A stretch of DNA of 64,000 nt, taken from the NCBI RefSeq assembly GCF_005490785.1, contig NZ_CP027295.1:1550001-1614000 (forward strand), given 5' to 3'. The notes beneath the pieces are model-generated. The model was not told the origin of the DNA and did not search any database. It was given only the letters and a program-made list of their open reading frames with translations. The DNA is from Brachybacterium sp. SGAir0954. GTDB taxonomy: Bacteria; Actinomycetota; Actinomycetes; Actinomycetales; Dermabacteraceae. The position numbers were made by a program, and so were the translations under genes. Below, piece by piece: positions 50,524 to 60,605 of this stretch; position 1 is the stretch's first letter; every line of letters begins with the position of its first letter.

Positions 50524-52851
50524 TCAGCCGAAGTGGCGGGGCAGCGTGCCCTCGCGCAGCTCCCGCAGCTCGGCCGCCTCGAAGGAGCCGACGCCCTCGA
50601 GCTCGAGGGCGGTGCCGCCGGTGGTGCCGAGGCGCAGCACGGGCACACCGTGCTCCGCGGCGAGGCCGGTCAGCTCCTGCTCGCGCGCCGCGGGGACGGC
50701 GACGATCGCACGGGCCTGCGACTCGGAGAACAGTGCGGAGAACAGGTCCACGCCGTCCCGCTCGAGCAGCGCGGCGGGATCGACCTGCACGCCCGTGCCG
50801 AAGCGCGTCACGGACTCCACGAGCGCCTGCGCGAGGCCGCCCTCGGAGAGGTCGTGCGCCGCGGTGGCGAGCGAGGCGTCCCGCGCGGCGATGAGCACGC
50901 GGCCCAGCGCGCGCTCCGCCTCGAGGTCCACCTGCGGGGGCAGACCGCCGAGGTGGTCGTGGGCGACCTGCGCCCAGGCCGAGCCGGAGAGCTCCTCGCG
51001 GGTGGTGCCGAGCAGCAGCAAGGCGAGGCCGTCCTCGTGCCAGCCCGAGGGGGTGCGGCGGGTGACGTCGTCGAGCACGCCGAGCACGCCGACGACCGGG
51101 GTCGGGTGGATCGCGGAGTCGAGTCGCCCGGGCTCTCCGGTGGAGTTGTAGAGGGAGACGTTGCCGCCGGTGACGGGGACGCCGAGCGTCTCGCAGGCCT
51201 CGGCGAGCCCGCCGATCGCCTCGACGAGCTGCCACATGGGGCCCGGGTCCTCCGGGGAGCCGAAGTTCAGGCAGTCGGTGACGGCGAGCGGGCGCGCGCC
51301 CACGGTGGCCACGTTCCGGTAGGCCTCCGCGAGGGCGAGCTGGGCGCCGGTGCGGGGGTCGAGCTTCGTGTAGCGGCCGTTCGCGTCGGTCGCGATGGCG
51401 ACGCCGCGGTGCGTGGTCTCGTCCACGCGGAGCACGCCGGCGTCGTCCGGCATGGCGAGTGCGGTCTGGCCGCCCACGTAGCGGTCGTACTGATCGGTGA
51501 CCCAGGCGGCGGAGGCGAGGTTCGGGGAGGCCACGAGCTCGCGCAGGGTCGCGGCGAGCTGCTCGGCGCCCTCGGGACGGGGGAGGTCCTCGGCCCGGTC
51601 GGCCTGGAGGGCGTCCTGCCAGTCGGGGCGCGCGTAGGGGCGGTCGTAGGTGGGGCCGCCGTGGGCGACCGTCACCGGGTCCACGTCGACGATGCGCCGG
51701 CCGTGGTGGTCGATCGTGAGGCGGCCGTCGCCGGTCACCTCGCCGATCACGGCGGTCTCGACGTCCCACTTCTCGGTGATCGCGAGGAAGCGCTCGAGGT
51801 TCTCCGGCGTCACCACCGCCATCATGCGCTCCTGCGACTCGCTCATGAGGATCTCGCCCACGGTGAGGGTCGGGTCGCGCAGCAGCACGGTCTCGAGGTC
51901 CACGTGCATGCCGGAGCCGCCGTTGGAGGCGAGCTCGCTCGTGGCGCAGGAGATGCCCGCGGCGCCGAGGTCCTGGATGCCCTCGACCACGCCGCCGTGG
52001 AAGAGCTCGAGGCAGCACTCGATGAGCACCTTCTCCATGAAGGGGTCGCCCACCTGGACGCTCGGGCGCTTGACGGGGCCTCCCTCGTCGAAGGTCTCCG
52101 AGGCGAGGATCGAGGCGCCGCCGATTCCGTCGCCGCCGGTGCGCGCCCCGAAGAGCACGACCTTGTTCCCGGTGCCGGTCGCGGAGGCGAGGTGGATGTC
52201 CTCGTGGCGCATGACGCCCACTGCGAGCGCGTTGACGAGCGGGTTGGTCTGGTAGGCCGCGTCGAAGACGGTCTCGCCGCCGATGTTCGGCAGGCCCAGG
52301 GAGTTGCCGTAGCCGCCCACGCCGGAGACGACGCCGTGCACCACGCGTGCGGTGTCCGGGTGGTCGATCGCGCCGAAGCGCAGCTGGTCCATGACGGCGA
52401 CGGGGCGCGCGCCCATGGCGATGATGTCGCGGACGATGCCGCCCACGCCGGTCGCGGCGCCCTGATGGGGCTCGACGTAGGAGGGGTGGTTGTGGGACTC
52501 GACCTTGAAGGTCACCGCCCAGCCGTCGCCGATGTCGACGACGCCGGCGTTCTCGCCGATGCCCACCAGGAGGTGCTCGCGCATCTCCTCCGTGATGTGG
52601 TCGCCGAAGGTCTTGAGGTGGATCTTGGAGGACTTGTAGGAGCAGTGCTCGGACCACATGACGGAGTACATGGCGAGCTCGGCGTTGGTGGGGCGGCGGC
52701 CCAGGATCTCGCGGATCGAGGCGTACTCGTCCTCCTTGAGGCCGAGCTCGGCGAAGGGCTGGGCCTGCTCCGGGGTGCCCGCGGCGTCCTCGACGGTGTC
52801 GATCTCGGTGCCGGGCTGCGGGGCCGACGGGGTGGGGGCGGAGGCGGTCAT
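50524..52851 (-). CDS. purL: Phosphoribosylformylglycinamidine synthase subunit PurL (small, class 2 type)
   Basis: Purine pathway step 4: FGAR plus glutamine-derived ammonia and ATP to FGAM, together with PurS and PurQ. 775 residues from the ATG at 52851, the length of the two-gene PurL rather than the ~1300-residue fused form. Blocks seen: [108 protein letters not shown] and [17 protein letters not shown]. The frame stays open to 53022 but that part lies over the upstream hairpin. purQ and purS are not in this window. Confidence 0.95.
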   Translation of the reverse strand: MTASAPTPSAPQPGTEIDTVEDAAGTPEQAQPFAELGLKEDEYASIREILGRRPTNAELAMYSVMWSEHCSYKSSKIHLKTFGDHITEEMREHLLVGIGENAGVVDIGDGWAVTFKVESHNHPSYVEPHQGAATGVGGIVRDIIAMGARPVAVMDQLRFGAIDHPDTARVVHGVVSGVGGYGNSLGLPNIGGETVFDAAYQTNPLVNALAVGVMRHEDIHLASATGTGNKVVLFGARTGGDGIGGASILASETFDEGGPVKRPSVQVGDPFMEKVLIECCLELFHGGVVEGIQDLGAAGISCATSELASNGGSGMHVDLETVLLRDPTLTVGEILMSESQERMMAVVTPENLERFLAITEKWDVETAVIGEVTGDGRLTIDHHGRRIVDVDPVTVAHGGPTYDRPYARPDWQDALQADRAEDLPRPEGAEQLAATLRELVASPNLASAAWVTDQYDRYVGGQTALAMPDDAGVLRVDETTHRGVAIATDANGRYTKLDPRTGAQLALAEAYRNVATVGARPLAVTDCLNFGSPEDPGPMWQLVEAIGGLAEACETLGVPVTGGNVSLYNSTGEPGRLDSAIHPTPVVGVLGVLDDVTRRTPSGWHEDGLALLLLGTTREELSGSAWAQVAHDHLGGLPPQVDLEAERALGRVLIAARDASLATAAHDLSEGGLAQALVESVTRFGTGVQVDPAALLERDGVDLFSALFSESQARAIVAVPAAREQELTGLAAEHGVPVLRLGTTGGTALELEGVGSFEAAELRELREGTLPRHFG

Positions 52852-52885
52852 GCGCGGTCGGATCCGTTTCGTGGCGGCGACAGAG

Positions 52886-52915
52886 GGGGCGGGCCGGTCG
52901 TGACCGGCCCGCCCC
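52886..52915 (-). terminator. Terminator between acyl-CoA oxidase and purL
   Basis: A perfect 14-bp inverted repeat (52886-52899 with 52902-52915) separated by 2 bases. A minus-strand TAGGAT (52921-52916) sits directly in front and could be a purL -10, in which case the hairpin would lie at the very 5' end of the purL transcript. Confidence 0.65.
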
Positions 52916-52951
52916 ATCCTACGTCGGCGCCCGCTCCCGGGGCCGGGTCGC

Positions 52952-55117
52952 TCAGCGCCGGGCGCCGCGGGCGGATGCGCCCGCCCCGCGGGCCGCCTTC
53001 TGGCGGCGACGCTCCTGGTCACGCAGGACCTTCTCGCTCACGGGGGCGTCCGCGCTGGCCCGCTGTGCACGGAAGTACGCGGCGGCCTCGTCCTGCCGCT
53101 CCTTCTCCCCGCCGAGGGCGATCGGGGCCCGGACGTGGCCGGGGCGCACGTCGAAGGCGGCGACCAGGTCGAGCACGTGCGGGCGCAGTCGCCACAGCAG
53201 CCGGCGCTGGTCCGCGGCGATCTGCCGGCCGCGCTGGGTGGAGATGAGGCCGTTGAGCAGGAACCAGGCGAGATCGTCCCCGATGACGGTGAGCCCGAAG
53301 AGGTCGCGGACCTCGGTGAGCACGGCGCGGGAGCCCTCGCTGTCGATCGCCTCGATCCCGTCGGTGAAGGCGCGCCAGCGTACGAGGTCCGCATGGGCAC
53401 GGGCCGCGTCGAGCATCTCGACCTGGTGCTTGTTGACGTGCGCGGCGGCGTCCTCGGGGGACATCCTGCCCGCGGGCCGCAGCGCGAGCGCGACCTCCTC
53501 GACCTTGATCCGGGCGCGGCCGGCGAGCATCTCCTCCTGGAAGTCCGCCTGGCGCATCGAGTCGAAGGCGCGGCGCGGGTTGCCGCGGTCGCCGATGCCC
53601 TGGGCGAGCTCGGTCCAGGGGGTGTGGCGGCGGGCGAGGGTCTCCGCGCGCTGGGCGATGAAGCGGCCGATCCCCGCGCGGTCCACGCTCTTGAGCTCGG
53701 AGGTGTAGTCCGCGAGCAGGCGCTTGGCGACGAGCTGCAGGAGGATCGTGTTGTCTCCCTCGAAGGTCGCGTAGACGTCGAGGTCCTGGTGCAGGCCCAC
53801 GAGCTGGTTCTCGCCCATGAAACCGGCGCCGCCGCAGGCCTCGCGGCACTCCTGGAGGGTGTCCAGGGCGAGCCGGGTCGAGGTCGGCTTGAGCGCGGCG
53901 GCGAGGGTCTCGAGGTCCTCGCGGGCCTCGGGGGTGTCGCCGCGGCCGGAGAAGACGTCGTCGAAGGCCTGCAGCAGCTGCTCGTGCGCGAAGGCGCCCG
54001 CGTAGGTCGCGGCGAGCTTGGGCAGCAGGCGGTGCAGGTGCGCCTGGTAGTCCAGCAGGACCGTCTCGCGGGACGGGTCCGCGGCGGAGAACTGCCGGCG
54101 CTGGGAGGCGTAGGTGAGCGCGATCGTGAGGGCGAGCTGGCTCGCGCGGTTGGAGGCGCCGTCGAGGGAGACGCGGCCCTGCACGAGGGTGCCGATCATC
54201 GTGAAGAAGCGGCGCCCGGGGGAGTCGATGGGGGAGGAGTAGACGCCGTCCGCGTCGACGTCGCCGTAGCGGTTCAGCAGGTTCGTGCGCGGCACGCGGA
54301 CGTGGTCGAAGGCGAGACGGCCGTTGTCGATGCCGTTCAGGCCGCCCTTCTCGCCGTCGTCCTCGCTCGAGACACCCGGCAGGAGGTTCCCCTCGGCGTC
54401 GCGCACGGGCACGTAGAAGCAGTGGACGCCGTGGTCGACGCCGCGCGTGACGAGACGCGCGAAGACGGTCGCGGCGCGCGCGTGGACGGCGGCGTTGCCG
54501 AGATAGTCCTTCCAGGCGGCGCGGAACGGCGTGTGGATGACCCACTCGTCGGTCTCGGGGTCGTAGGTCGCGGTGGTCGCGAGGGACTGGACGTCGGAGC
54601 CGTGGCCGATCTCGGTCATGGCGAAGGCGCCGGGGGTCTCGAGGCTCATCGCGCCGGGGATCCAGGCGCGGTGGTGCTCCTCGGTGCCGAGCTGGAGGAT
54701 CGCGGAGGTGAACAGGCCCCACTGCACGCCGGACTTGATCTGGAGGGACGGGTCCGCGACGACGAGCTCCTCGAAGGCGGCGACGTTGGCGCCGTTGTCG
54801 TTGGGGCCGCCGAGGGACTCGGGGAGCATCTGGCGGGCGACGCCCTCGTCGGCGAGGGTCTGCAGCTGGGCGAAGACCCGCTCGCGGTGCTCGGCGACGG
54901 TCGCGTCGACGGGGCGGTGCAGCTCGGGTCGGGCGGCGCGCTCGCGGGCCTCCCGGCGGACCTCCGCCCAGCGCCCCAGGAGCGCCGCGGAGACGGCCTC
55001 GACGTCGAGGCGGGGGCCGCCGGCGGGCGGGACGGGCAGCGGACCGGTGGGGGTCGCGGTGCGCGCGTGCGCGGTGGATGAGGTGACGGTCTCGGGGGTC
55101 GTGTCGGTGGTGTTCAC
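52952..55117 (-). CDS. Acyl-CoA oxidase
   Basis: FAD enzyme of fatty-acid beta-oxidation passing electrons to oxygen (H2O2). 721 residues from the GTG at 55117, which overlaps the TetR stop and has GAAGGGACTGCACCC upstream. The length (~700) and the ACOX-type motif [20 protein letters not shown], then [20 protein letters not shown] and [19 protein letters not shown], fit oxidases rather than ~390-residue dehydrogenases. [13 protein letters not shown] and [20 protein letters not shown] include the catalytic Glu of EGDN. An acidic/Ala N-terminus and a basic C-terminal tail are extra. Whether oxygen is the true acceptor cannot be told from sequence alone. Confidence 0.85.
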   Translation of the reverse strand: MNTTDTTPETVTSSTAHARTATPTGPLPVPPAGGPRLDVEAVSAALLGRWAEVRREARERAARPELHRPVDATVAEHRERVFAQLQTLADEGVARQMLPESLGGPNDNGANVAAFEELVVADPSLQIKSGVQWGLFTSAILQLGTEEHHRAWIPGAMSLETPGAFAMTEIGHGSDVQSLATTATYDPETDEWVIHTPFRAAWKDYLGNAAVHARAATVFARLVTRGVDHGVHCFYVPVRDAEGNLLPGVSSEDDGEKGGLNGIDNGRLAFDHVRVPRTNLLNRYGDVDADGVYSSPIDSPGRRFFTMIGTLVQGRVSLDGASNRASQLALTIALTYASQRRQFSAADPSRETVLLDYQAHLHRLLPKLAATYAGAFAHEQLLQAFDDVFSGRGDTPEAREDLETLAAALKPTSTRLALDTLQECREACGGAGFMGENQLVGLHQDLDVYATFEGDNTILLQLVAKRLLADYTSELKSVDRAGIGRFIAQRAETLARRHTPWTELAQGIGDRGNPRRAFDSMRQADFQEEMLAGRARIKVEEVALALRPAGRMSPEDAAAHVNKHQVEMLDAARAHADLVRWRAFTDGIEAIDSEGSRAVLTEVRDLFGLTVIGDDLAWFLLNGLISTQRGRQIAADQRRLLWRLRPHVLDLVAAFDVRPGHVRAPIALGGEKERQDEAAAYFRAQRASADAPVSEKVLRDQERRRQKAARGAGASARGARR

Positions 55118-55740
55118 GGGTGCAGTCCCTTCATGAGCCAGCTGGTGAGGTGGGTGACGACGTCGTCGGCGTCGAGCGGTGGGGGTGTGGTCGGGTCGGA
55201 GGCGTGGGTCTCCTGCTGCGTCATCCAGGCGTCGACCGCTCCCTCGACGAAGCCCACCGCCCCGTGGGCCCACATCTGCGGGGCGGGCACGGAGTCGGGG
55301 AGGAACGTGGCGATGAGGCGGGAGACGCTGTCCAGGAAGTGGTTCAGTCCGTCGCTGGGCCGGATGATGAAGCGGTACACGCCGGGGGAGCGCTCGGCGG
55401 TCTCGACGTAGGCGCGGATCATGGCGTGGATCCGCTCCGGTGCGCCGGGGGTCGCGCCGTCCGCCTCGAGGTCCTGCAGCTCCTGGAGGAGGCGGCGGTG
55501 CATCGTGGCGAGGATGGAGCGGCCGAGCTCCTGCTGGAGCTGCGCCTTGTCCGAGAAGTACCGGTAGACGATCGACTTGGAGGTCCCGGAGGCCGCGGCG
55601 ATGTCCTCCATCGTCACGTCGGGGCCGCGGTCGTGGATGAGGTGGCGGGCCACGTCGAGCAGCTCGGCCCGCCGCTGCTCGCGGTGCTGGGCCCAGCGGG
55701 CCGAGCGGCCGTCGAGGGGGGCTTGCGTCGTCGCATTCAC
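55114..55740 (-). CDS. TetR-family transcriptional regulator
   Basis: 208 residues from the GTG at 55740 (MNATTQAPLDGRSARWAQHR). The N-terminal helix-turn-helix is RAELLDVARHLIHDRGPDVT, MEDIAAASGTSKSIVYRYFS, DKAQL. The C-terminal ligand domain includes YVETAERSPGVYRFIIRPSD. Translationally coupled to the acyl-CoA oxidase (GTGA overlap) and divergent from the thiolase operon, so it probably senses an acyl-CoA and controls both. A further upstream start in frame (55899) would read through the promoter. Confidence 0.88.
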   Translation of the reverse strand: MNATTQAPLDGRSARWAQHREQRRAELLDVARHLIHDRGPDVTMEDIAAASGTSKSIVYRYFSDKAQLQQELGRSILATMHRRLLQELQDLEADGATPGAPERIHAMIRAYVETAERSPGVYRFIIRPSDGLNHFLDSVSRLIATFLPDSVPAPQMWAHGAVGFVEGAVDAWMTQQETHASDPTTPPPLDADDVVTHLTSWLMKGLHP

Positions 55741-55764
55741 GGTACGTAGGGTATCAAGTACCGT
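55739..55764. promoter_or_regulatory. Candidate operator of the TetR regulator
   Basis: Perfect inverted repeat ACGGTAC-N12-GTACCGT (55739-55745 and 55758-55764), with an inner GGTA-TACC element. It overlaps both the TetR start codon and its -10 region, in the space between the two divergent operons. Confidence 0.65.
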
Positions 55765-55778
55765 CGGTTCTATGTAAA
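55748..55778 (-). promoter_or_regulatory. Promoter of the TetR-acyl-CoA oxidase operon
   Basis: Minus-strand TTTACA (55778-55773), 17 bases, GATACC (55755-55750), or TACCCT (55753-55748) at 19 bases. Either choice starts transcription within a few bases of the GTG, so the mRNA is leaderless or nearly so. Confidence 0.55.
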
Positions 55779-55910
55779 GGGTCACGGGCGATCGATCGCC
55801 ACGGATCCTCTGCCGACACCGGCGCCGCCCACGACCGCCGGACTCCCGCCACCCGCGGGAGCCCGGCGACGACGGACCGACCCCGACCCGCGACCACAAC
55901 GAGGTGCACC

Positions 55911-57224
55911 GTGAACTCCAGCCCCCGCGACGCCCTGATCCTCGGCGGCAACCGCCTCCCCTTCGCCCGCGCGAACGGCCCCTACGCCGGGATCTCGAAC
56001 CAGGACCTGCTCACCGCCGCGCTCGACGGCCTCATCGCCCGCTACGGCCTCCAGGGCGCGCGCCTCGGCGAGGTCGCCGGCGGCGCCGTGCTCAAGCTCG
56101 CCGGGGACCTCAACCTCACCCGCGAGAGCGCGCTGGGCACCCCGCTGGACCCCCGCACCCCTGCGATCGATCTCTCCAAGGCCTGCGCGACCGGCCTCGA
56201 GGCCGTCGTCCACGTCTCCAACCGGATCCGCCTGGGCCAGATCGACTCCGCGATCGCCGCGGGCGTCGACTCCACCTCCGACGCCCCGATCGAGGTCTCC
56301 GCCCGCCTGCGCCGCATCCTCCACCGCGCGAGCGCCGCCCGCAGCACCGCCGACCGCCTCAAGGCCCTCGCCGCGATCCGCCCCGCGGACCTCGCCCCCG
56401 TGCCCCCGCGCAACGGCGAGCCCCGCACCGGGCTCTCGATGGGCGAGCACATGGCCCTCACCGCCGCGCAGTGGGGCATCACCCGCGAGGCGCAGGACGA
56501 GCTCGCGCTCGCCTCGCACCAGCACCTCGCCGCCTCCTACGACGCCGGCTTCCACGACGACCTCGTCACCGGCTACCGCGGTCTCTCCCGCGACCAGAAC
56601 CTGCGCGCGGACTCGACCCTCGAGAAGCTCGCCGGCCTCAAGCCCGTCTTCGGCGTGAAGAGCCCCCAGGTCGCCGAGCCCACGATGACCGCCGGCAACT
56701 CGACCCCGCTCACCGACGGCGCCTCCGCGGTGCTGCTGGGCAGCGCCGAGTTCGCCGCCGAGCGCGGCCTCACCCCGCTCGCCCGCGTGATCGACGCCCG
56801 CTCCGCCGCGGTCGACTTCGTGCACGGCGACGAGGGTCTCCTCATGGCCCCCGCCTACGCCGTCCCCGAGCTGCTCGACGCGAACGGCCTGACCCTCCAG
56901 GACCTCGACGTCTACGAGATCCACGAGGCCTTCGCGGCGACCGTGCTCGCGACCCTCAAGGCCTGGGAGTCCGAGGAGTTCTGCCGCGAGCGCCTGGGCC
57001 GCGACGGCGCGCTCGGCGCGATCGACCGCACGAAGCTCAACCCGCTGGGCTCCTCGCTCGCCGCCGGGCACCCCTTCGCGGCGACCGGCGGCCGCATCAT
57101 CGCGAGCCTCGCCAAGCACCTCCACGCCCGCCACGTCGAGACCGGGACCGTGCAGCGCGGCCTCGTGTCGATCTGCGCGGCCGCCGGCCAGGGCACCGTG
57201 GCCCTCATCGAGTCCGTCGCCTGA
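55911..57224 (+). CDS. Acetyl-CoA acetyltransferase / 3-ketoacyl-CoA thiolase (FadA2/FadI-like)
   Basis: Thiolytic last step of beta-oxidation. 437 residues, GTG start after CGAGGTGCACC. Active-site residues are C92 (SKACATGLEAV), H387 (SSLAAGHPFAATGG) and C422 (VSICAAAGQG). NEAF-type loop is HEAFAATVLATLKAW. It is longer than FadA (~390) and matches the ~430-residue FadI/FadA2 class. It is followed 29 bases later by the reductase gene, an order also found in Mycobacterium tuberculosis (fadA2, fabG4, htdX). Confidence 0.92.
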   Translation: MNSSPRDALILGGNRLPFARANGPYAGISNQDLLTAALDGLIARYGLQGARLGEVAGGAVLKLAGDLNLTRESALGTPLDPRTPAIDLSKACATGLEAVVHVSNRIRLGQIDSAIAAGVDSTSDAPIEVSARLRRILHRASAARSTADRLKALAAIRPADLAPVPPRNGEPRTGLSMGEHMALTAAQWGITREAQDELALASHQHLAASYDAGFHDDLVTGYRGLSRDQNLRADSTLEKLAGLKPVFGVKSPQVAEPTMTAGNSTPLTDGASAVLLGSAEFAAERGLTPLARVIDARSAAVDFVHGDEGLLMAPAYAVPELLDANGLTLQDLDVYEIHEAFAATVLATLKAWESEEFCRERLGRDGALGAIDRTKLNPLGSSLAAGHPFAATGGRIIASLAKHLHARHVETGTVQRGLVSICAAAGQGTVALIESVA

Positions 57225-57253
57225 GCGCGACGGGAAGGAGAACCGAGGTCACC

Positions 57254-58594
57254 ATGACCGACGGCTACACCCGCTTCGTCCGCTCCGCGCCGGGAAGGAC
57301 CATCGCCAAGCAGCTGGGGCTCCCGCGCCCCTCCCGCCTGCTGCGCCGCGAGGACCGCCCCGAGCCCGTGCTCGGCCCCGTCGTCGTGCTCGGCCGCTCG
57401 GCCGGGGCCGACGCCATCACCTCCCTGCTGCTCGCCGAGGGCGTCGACGTCCGCCGCCGCTTCGACGAGCTGCGCACCGTCGGCTCCGTGGTCGCCGTCC
57501 TCGACGAGGTCGCCGCCCCCGCGGAGCTGGGCGAGATCCTGCTCCCGCTCGCCGGGGCCATGCGCTCCCTCGCCCCGGGCGCGCGCGTCGTCTCCCTCTC
57601 CCGTCCCGCGACGGGGGAGGACCCCGCCCGGGACGCCGCCCGCGGCGGCGTCGAGGGCTGGCTGCGCTCCCTCGCCCACGAGATGCGCGGCGGCGGCACG
57701 GCGAACGGCGTGCAGGTCGCCGACGGCGTGCCCCTGGACGCCCCGAGCGTGCTGGGCGCCCTGCGTTTCCTGCTCTCCGCCCGCAGCGCCTACGTCGACG
57801 GCCAGATCCTCACCGTGGACGGCGCCGAGGGCTCCGCCCCGGCGGACCGCTCGCGCCCCTTCGCCGAGCGCACCGTGCTCGTCACCGGCGCCGCTCGCGG
57901 CATCGGCGCGGCGATCGCGCGGACCCTCGCCGCCGACGGCGCCCGTCTCGTGCTCCTGGACGTGCCCGGCGCGGGCACCGAGCTCGCGCGCCTCGCGAAC
58001 GAGCTGCGGGCCGTGCCCGTGCAGCTCGACGTGACCTCCGCGGGCGCCGGCGAGCGGCTCGTCGCCCAGCTGCGCGAGCGGGGACTCGTGCTCGACGGCG
58101 TGGTCCTCAACGCCGGCATCACCCGCGACAAGATGTTCGCGAACATGACGCCGGACCGCTGGGACAGCGTGCTCGCGGTGAACATCACGAGCCAGATCAC
58201 GCTCATGGAGGCGCTGATCGCGGCCGGGGACGCGCTCGGCCCGCAGCCCCGCGTCGTGTCCCTCGCCTCGACGAGCGGCATCGCCGGCAACGCCGGGCAG
58301 ACCAACTACGCGACCTCGAAGGCCGGCGTCATGGCCTTCGTCGCCGCGCTCGCCGAGCGGCTCCGGGAGCTCGGCGGGACGGCGAACGCGGTCGCGCCCG
58401 GCTTCATCGAGACCGAGATGACCGCCCGGATGCCCCCGCTGAACCGCGAGCTCGCGCGGCGCGTGAGCTCGCTGCGCCAGGGCGGGCTCCCCGTGGACGT
58501 CGCCGAGGCGATCGCCTTCCTCGCCTCCGACGAGGCCGGCGGCATCCACGGCCAGACGCTGCGCGTGTGCGGCCAGAACATCGTGGGGCGGTGA
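57254..58594 (+). CDS. High-molecular-weight 3-oxoacyl reductase (FabG4-like, two domains)
   Basis: NAD(P)H-dependent 3-ketoacyl reductase, 446 residues from the ATG at 57254, with GGGAAGGAGAACCGAGG upstream. Residues ~1-200 are a degenerate Rossmann/flavodoxin-like domain (VLGPVVVLGRSAGADAITSL) without a usable cofactor motif. Residues ~205-446 are a classical SDR: TGAARGIG (211-218), NAGITRDKMFANM, SLASTSG and Y352-x3-K356 (NYATSKAGV). That layout is FabG4 (HMwFabG) of mycobacteria. The upstream frame is open to 55904 but overlaps the thiolase in another frame. Confidence 0.9.
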   Translation: MTDGYTRFVRSAPGRTIAKQLGLPRPSRLLRREDRPEPVLGPVVVLGRSAGADAITSLLLAEGVDVRRRFDELRTVGSVVAVLDEVAAPAELGEILLPLAGAMRSLAPGARVVSLSRPATGEDPARDAARGGVEGWLRSLAHEMRGGGTANGVQVADGVPLDAPSVLGALRFLLSARSAYVDGQILTVDGAEGSAPADRSRPFAERTVLVTGAARGIGAAIARTLAADGARLVLLDVPGAGTELARLANELRAVPVQLDVTSAGAGERLVAQLRERGLVLDGVVLNAGITRDKMFANMTPDRWDSVLAVNITSQITLMEALIAAGDALGPQPRVVSLASTSGIAGNAGQTNYATSKAGVMAFVAALAERLRELGGTANAVAPGFIETEMTARMPPLNRELARRVSSLRQGGLPVDVAEAIAFLASDEAGGIHGQTLRVCGQNIVGR

Positions 58595-59505
58595 GACCCG
58601 TGACCGCCGAGACGATCAAGGACCTCCGGGACGTCCCGTCCTTCCCCGCGGTGTACGCGGCGGCGCTCACGCCGTCCCGCGCGCGCCGCTCCCGCCGCGG
58701 GACTCCCCGGCTGCCCGCGCTCGCCTACCGCGTGCGCGGGGTGCGGATCGACGCGGAGCGGGCCCGGGACGTGGACCACCTGCTGGGCGGCGCCGCGACG
58801 GACCTCGTCCACCCCGCGGTGCTGCACATCCTCGCCTTCCCCGTCTCGCTCGCGCTCATGGCGCGGGACGAGTTCCCCTTCCCGCTGCTGGGCGTGGTGC
58901 ACCTGCGCAACCAGCTGCTCCAGCACCGCAGCGTGAACGTGGGGGAGACGGTCGACGTCGAGTGCCGGGTGCGGGACCTGCGCCCGCACCGCAAGGGCTG
59001 GACCTTCGAGGCGGTCGCGACGGTGCTGGACCAGGACGGCGCGATCATCGCGACGGACGTCTCCACCTACCTCGCCAAGGGCGACAGCCCCGCCGCGGAG
59101 GGCACGGGGGCGGATTCCCCCTCGCGGCGCCGCGAGTTCGTCGCGCCCCGCCCCACCGGCCGCTGGTCCCTCGGAGCGGACACCGGCCGCCGCTACGCCG
59201 CGGTCTCCGGGGACGCGAACCCCATCCACATGAGCGGCCTGACCGCCCGCGCCTTCGGGTTCCCGAAGGCGATCGCGCACGGCATGTACACCGCCGCGCG
59301 GGCGCTCACCGAGGCCCGGCCGGACCTCTCGCGGCCGCTGCGCTGGGACGTCGAGTTCGACGCCCCCGTCACGTTGCCCGGCACGGTGCTCGTCTCCTAC
59401 GAGGACCGGGCCGACGGCTCGACCACCTGCGTGGGCTGGCGACCCGGGCGGGACGGGAAGCCCGACCGCCGCTGCTTCGAGGTCGCGGTGACGCCGCTCG
59501 GCTGA
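58591..59505 (+). CDS. MaoC-like double-hotdog enoyl-CoA/3-hydroxyacyl hydratase (HtdX-like)
   Basis: Hydratase/dehydratase partner of the reductase. 304 residues from the GTG overlapping the reductase stop (GTGA); a second GTG at 58600 is possible. The C-terminal half has the hydratase-2 motif YAAVSGDANPIHMSGLTARA with D208 and H213, then FPKAIAHGMYTAARAL. The N-terminal half (about 60-165) looks like a second, degenerate hotdog (HVLHLRNQ-type segment VVHLRNQLLQHRSVNVGET). With the two genes upstream it forms a complete reversible 3-keto / 3-hydroxy / enoyl-acyl module. Confidence 0.88.
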   Translation: MRPVTAETIKDLRDVPSFPAVYAAALTPSRARRSRRGTPRLPALAYRVRGVRIDAERARDVDHLLGGAATDLVHPAVLHILAFPVSLALMARDEFPFPLLGVVHLRNQLLQHRSVNVGETVDVECRVRDLRPHRKGWTFEAVATVLDQDGAIIATDVSTYLAKGDSPAAEGTGADSPSRRREFVAPRPTGRWSLGADTGRRYAAVSGDANPIHMSGLTARAFGFPKAIAHGMYTAARALTEARPDLSRPLRWDVEFDAPVTLPGTVLVSYEDRADGSTTCVGWRPGRDGKPDRRCFEVAVTPLG

Positions 59506-59527
59506 GTCCGGGTCGGCTGAGGGCGGG

Positions 59528-60493
59528 TCAGTCGCGGGAGAGGCCCTCGCGGAGCGTCGAGAGCAGATGCTCCACGAAGGCCTCCGCCTGCACCTCGCGC
59601 AGCACGTCGACGTTCGGCTCGCGGCCCCAGCGGCCCAGCACGTCGCCGACCGTCTGCCCGCGGGTGAGCGTCCCCGCGAGCTCGACGTCCACGGCGAGCG
59701 GGGAGGTCGAGGCGAAGCCGCCGGTCACGGCGTGGATCGCGACGATCGGGTCGTGCACGTGGGCCATCCAGCCGAAGCCGTCGGACTCGTGGAAGGCGAA
59801 GTAGAAGCGCAGGGCGTCCGCGATGATCTGCGCGACCGGGTGCCCCGTGCCGCTCGCGATCGCCTCGACCGCCTCGAGGGTCGCGGGCTCGAAGCGCACC
59901 GCCTCGGTCGCCTCGAGGGAGCCGAGCACCGGTCGCCGCGGGACGCCGGAGAAGGCGGCGAGCACGCGCTGCGCGGCCTCCGGGTCCACGGCCACGTTCC
60001 ACTCGCTCGTGGGTCCCGTGTTCCCGCGGTGATGAATCGCCCCGCCCATGATGTGCAGGCGTCGCAGCAGCCGCGGCAGCTCCGGCTCGATCTCGAGCGC
60101 GAGGGCGAGGTTCGTGTGCGGGCCCAGCACGAGGCCCTCGAGCTCGCCGGGACGCTCCCGGGCGAGGTCCACCCACAGCTGCGCGCCCGCGCGGGGATCC
60201 TCCTCCCGCTCCGGCTCCGGCAGCACCGCATGGCCGAGGCCCGTCGGCCCGTGGGTGTCCTCCGCGTACATGGGCGGCTCCACGAGCGGGGCCCCCGCCC
60301 CACGCGAGACGGGAACCTCGAGCCCCAGCAGGCCCGTGAGCACGAGGTTGTTGCGGTGCACGGCCTCCACGGGCACGTTGCCGCCGGTCGAGACGATCCC
60401 GGCCACCTCCACGTCCTCCCGGCAGGCGAGGTAGGTCAGGGCGATCGCGTCGTCGATGCCGGTGTCGCAGTCGACCAGGAGGGGGAGCGTCAT
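59528..60493 (-). CDS. Inosine/uridine-preferring nucleoside hydrolase
   Basis: Hydrolyses the N-glycosidic bond of nucleosides. 321 residues. The Ca-binding signature is DCDTGIDDA (D8, D10, D14, D15), with LHIMGGAIHHRGNTG (second Ca/ribose region), EWNVAVDPEAA and the C-terminal MAHVHDPIVAIHAV with the catalytic-area His/Asp. Cytoplasmic: no signal peptide. It converges with the hydratase gene (22-base gap). The start is fixed by TAGGCT 6 bases upstream. Confidence 0.92.
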   Translation of the reverse strand: MTLPLLVDCDTGIDDAIALTYLACREDVEVAGIVSTGGNVPVEAVHRNNLVLTGLLGLEVPVSRGAGAPLVEPPMYAEDTHGPTGLGHAVLPEPEREEDPRAGAQLWVDLARERPGELEGLVLGPHTNLALALEIEPELPRLLRRLHIMGGAIHHRGNTGPTSEWNVAVDPEAAQRVLAAFSGVPRRPVLGSLEATEAVRFEPATLEAVEAIASGTGHPVAQIIADALRFYFAFHESDGFGWMAHVHDPIVAIHAVTGGFASTSPLAVDVELAGTLTRGQTVGDVLGRWGREPNVDVLREVQAEAFVEHLLSTLREGLSRD

Positions 60494-60499
60494 GGCGGG

Positions 60500-60505
60500 A
60501 GCCTA
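60500..60505 (-). promoter_or_regulatory. -10 box predicting a leaderless mRNA for the nucleoside hydrolase
   Basis: Minus-strand TAGGCT, 6 bases, ATG. No ribosome binding site precedes the start. Confidence 0.6.
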
Positions 60506-60581
60506 CGGGCTGCGGCATGATCGCCCCATGGCCCATCCGCGGAAGGTCGAGGACGACGACCCCGTGCGCGGCGCCCGACCG

Positions 60582-60605
60582 GCTCGACTCAGCTCGACTC
60601 AGCTC
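60582..60605. repeat. Short tandem duplication at the end of the beta-lactamase-like gene
   Basis: Unit GCTCGACTCA is present twice plus 4 bases (60582-60605) and includes the gene's stop codon on the minus strand. A small slippage duplication that leaves the reading frame unaffected. Confidence 0.6.
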
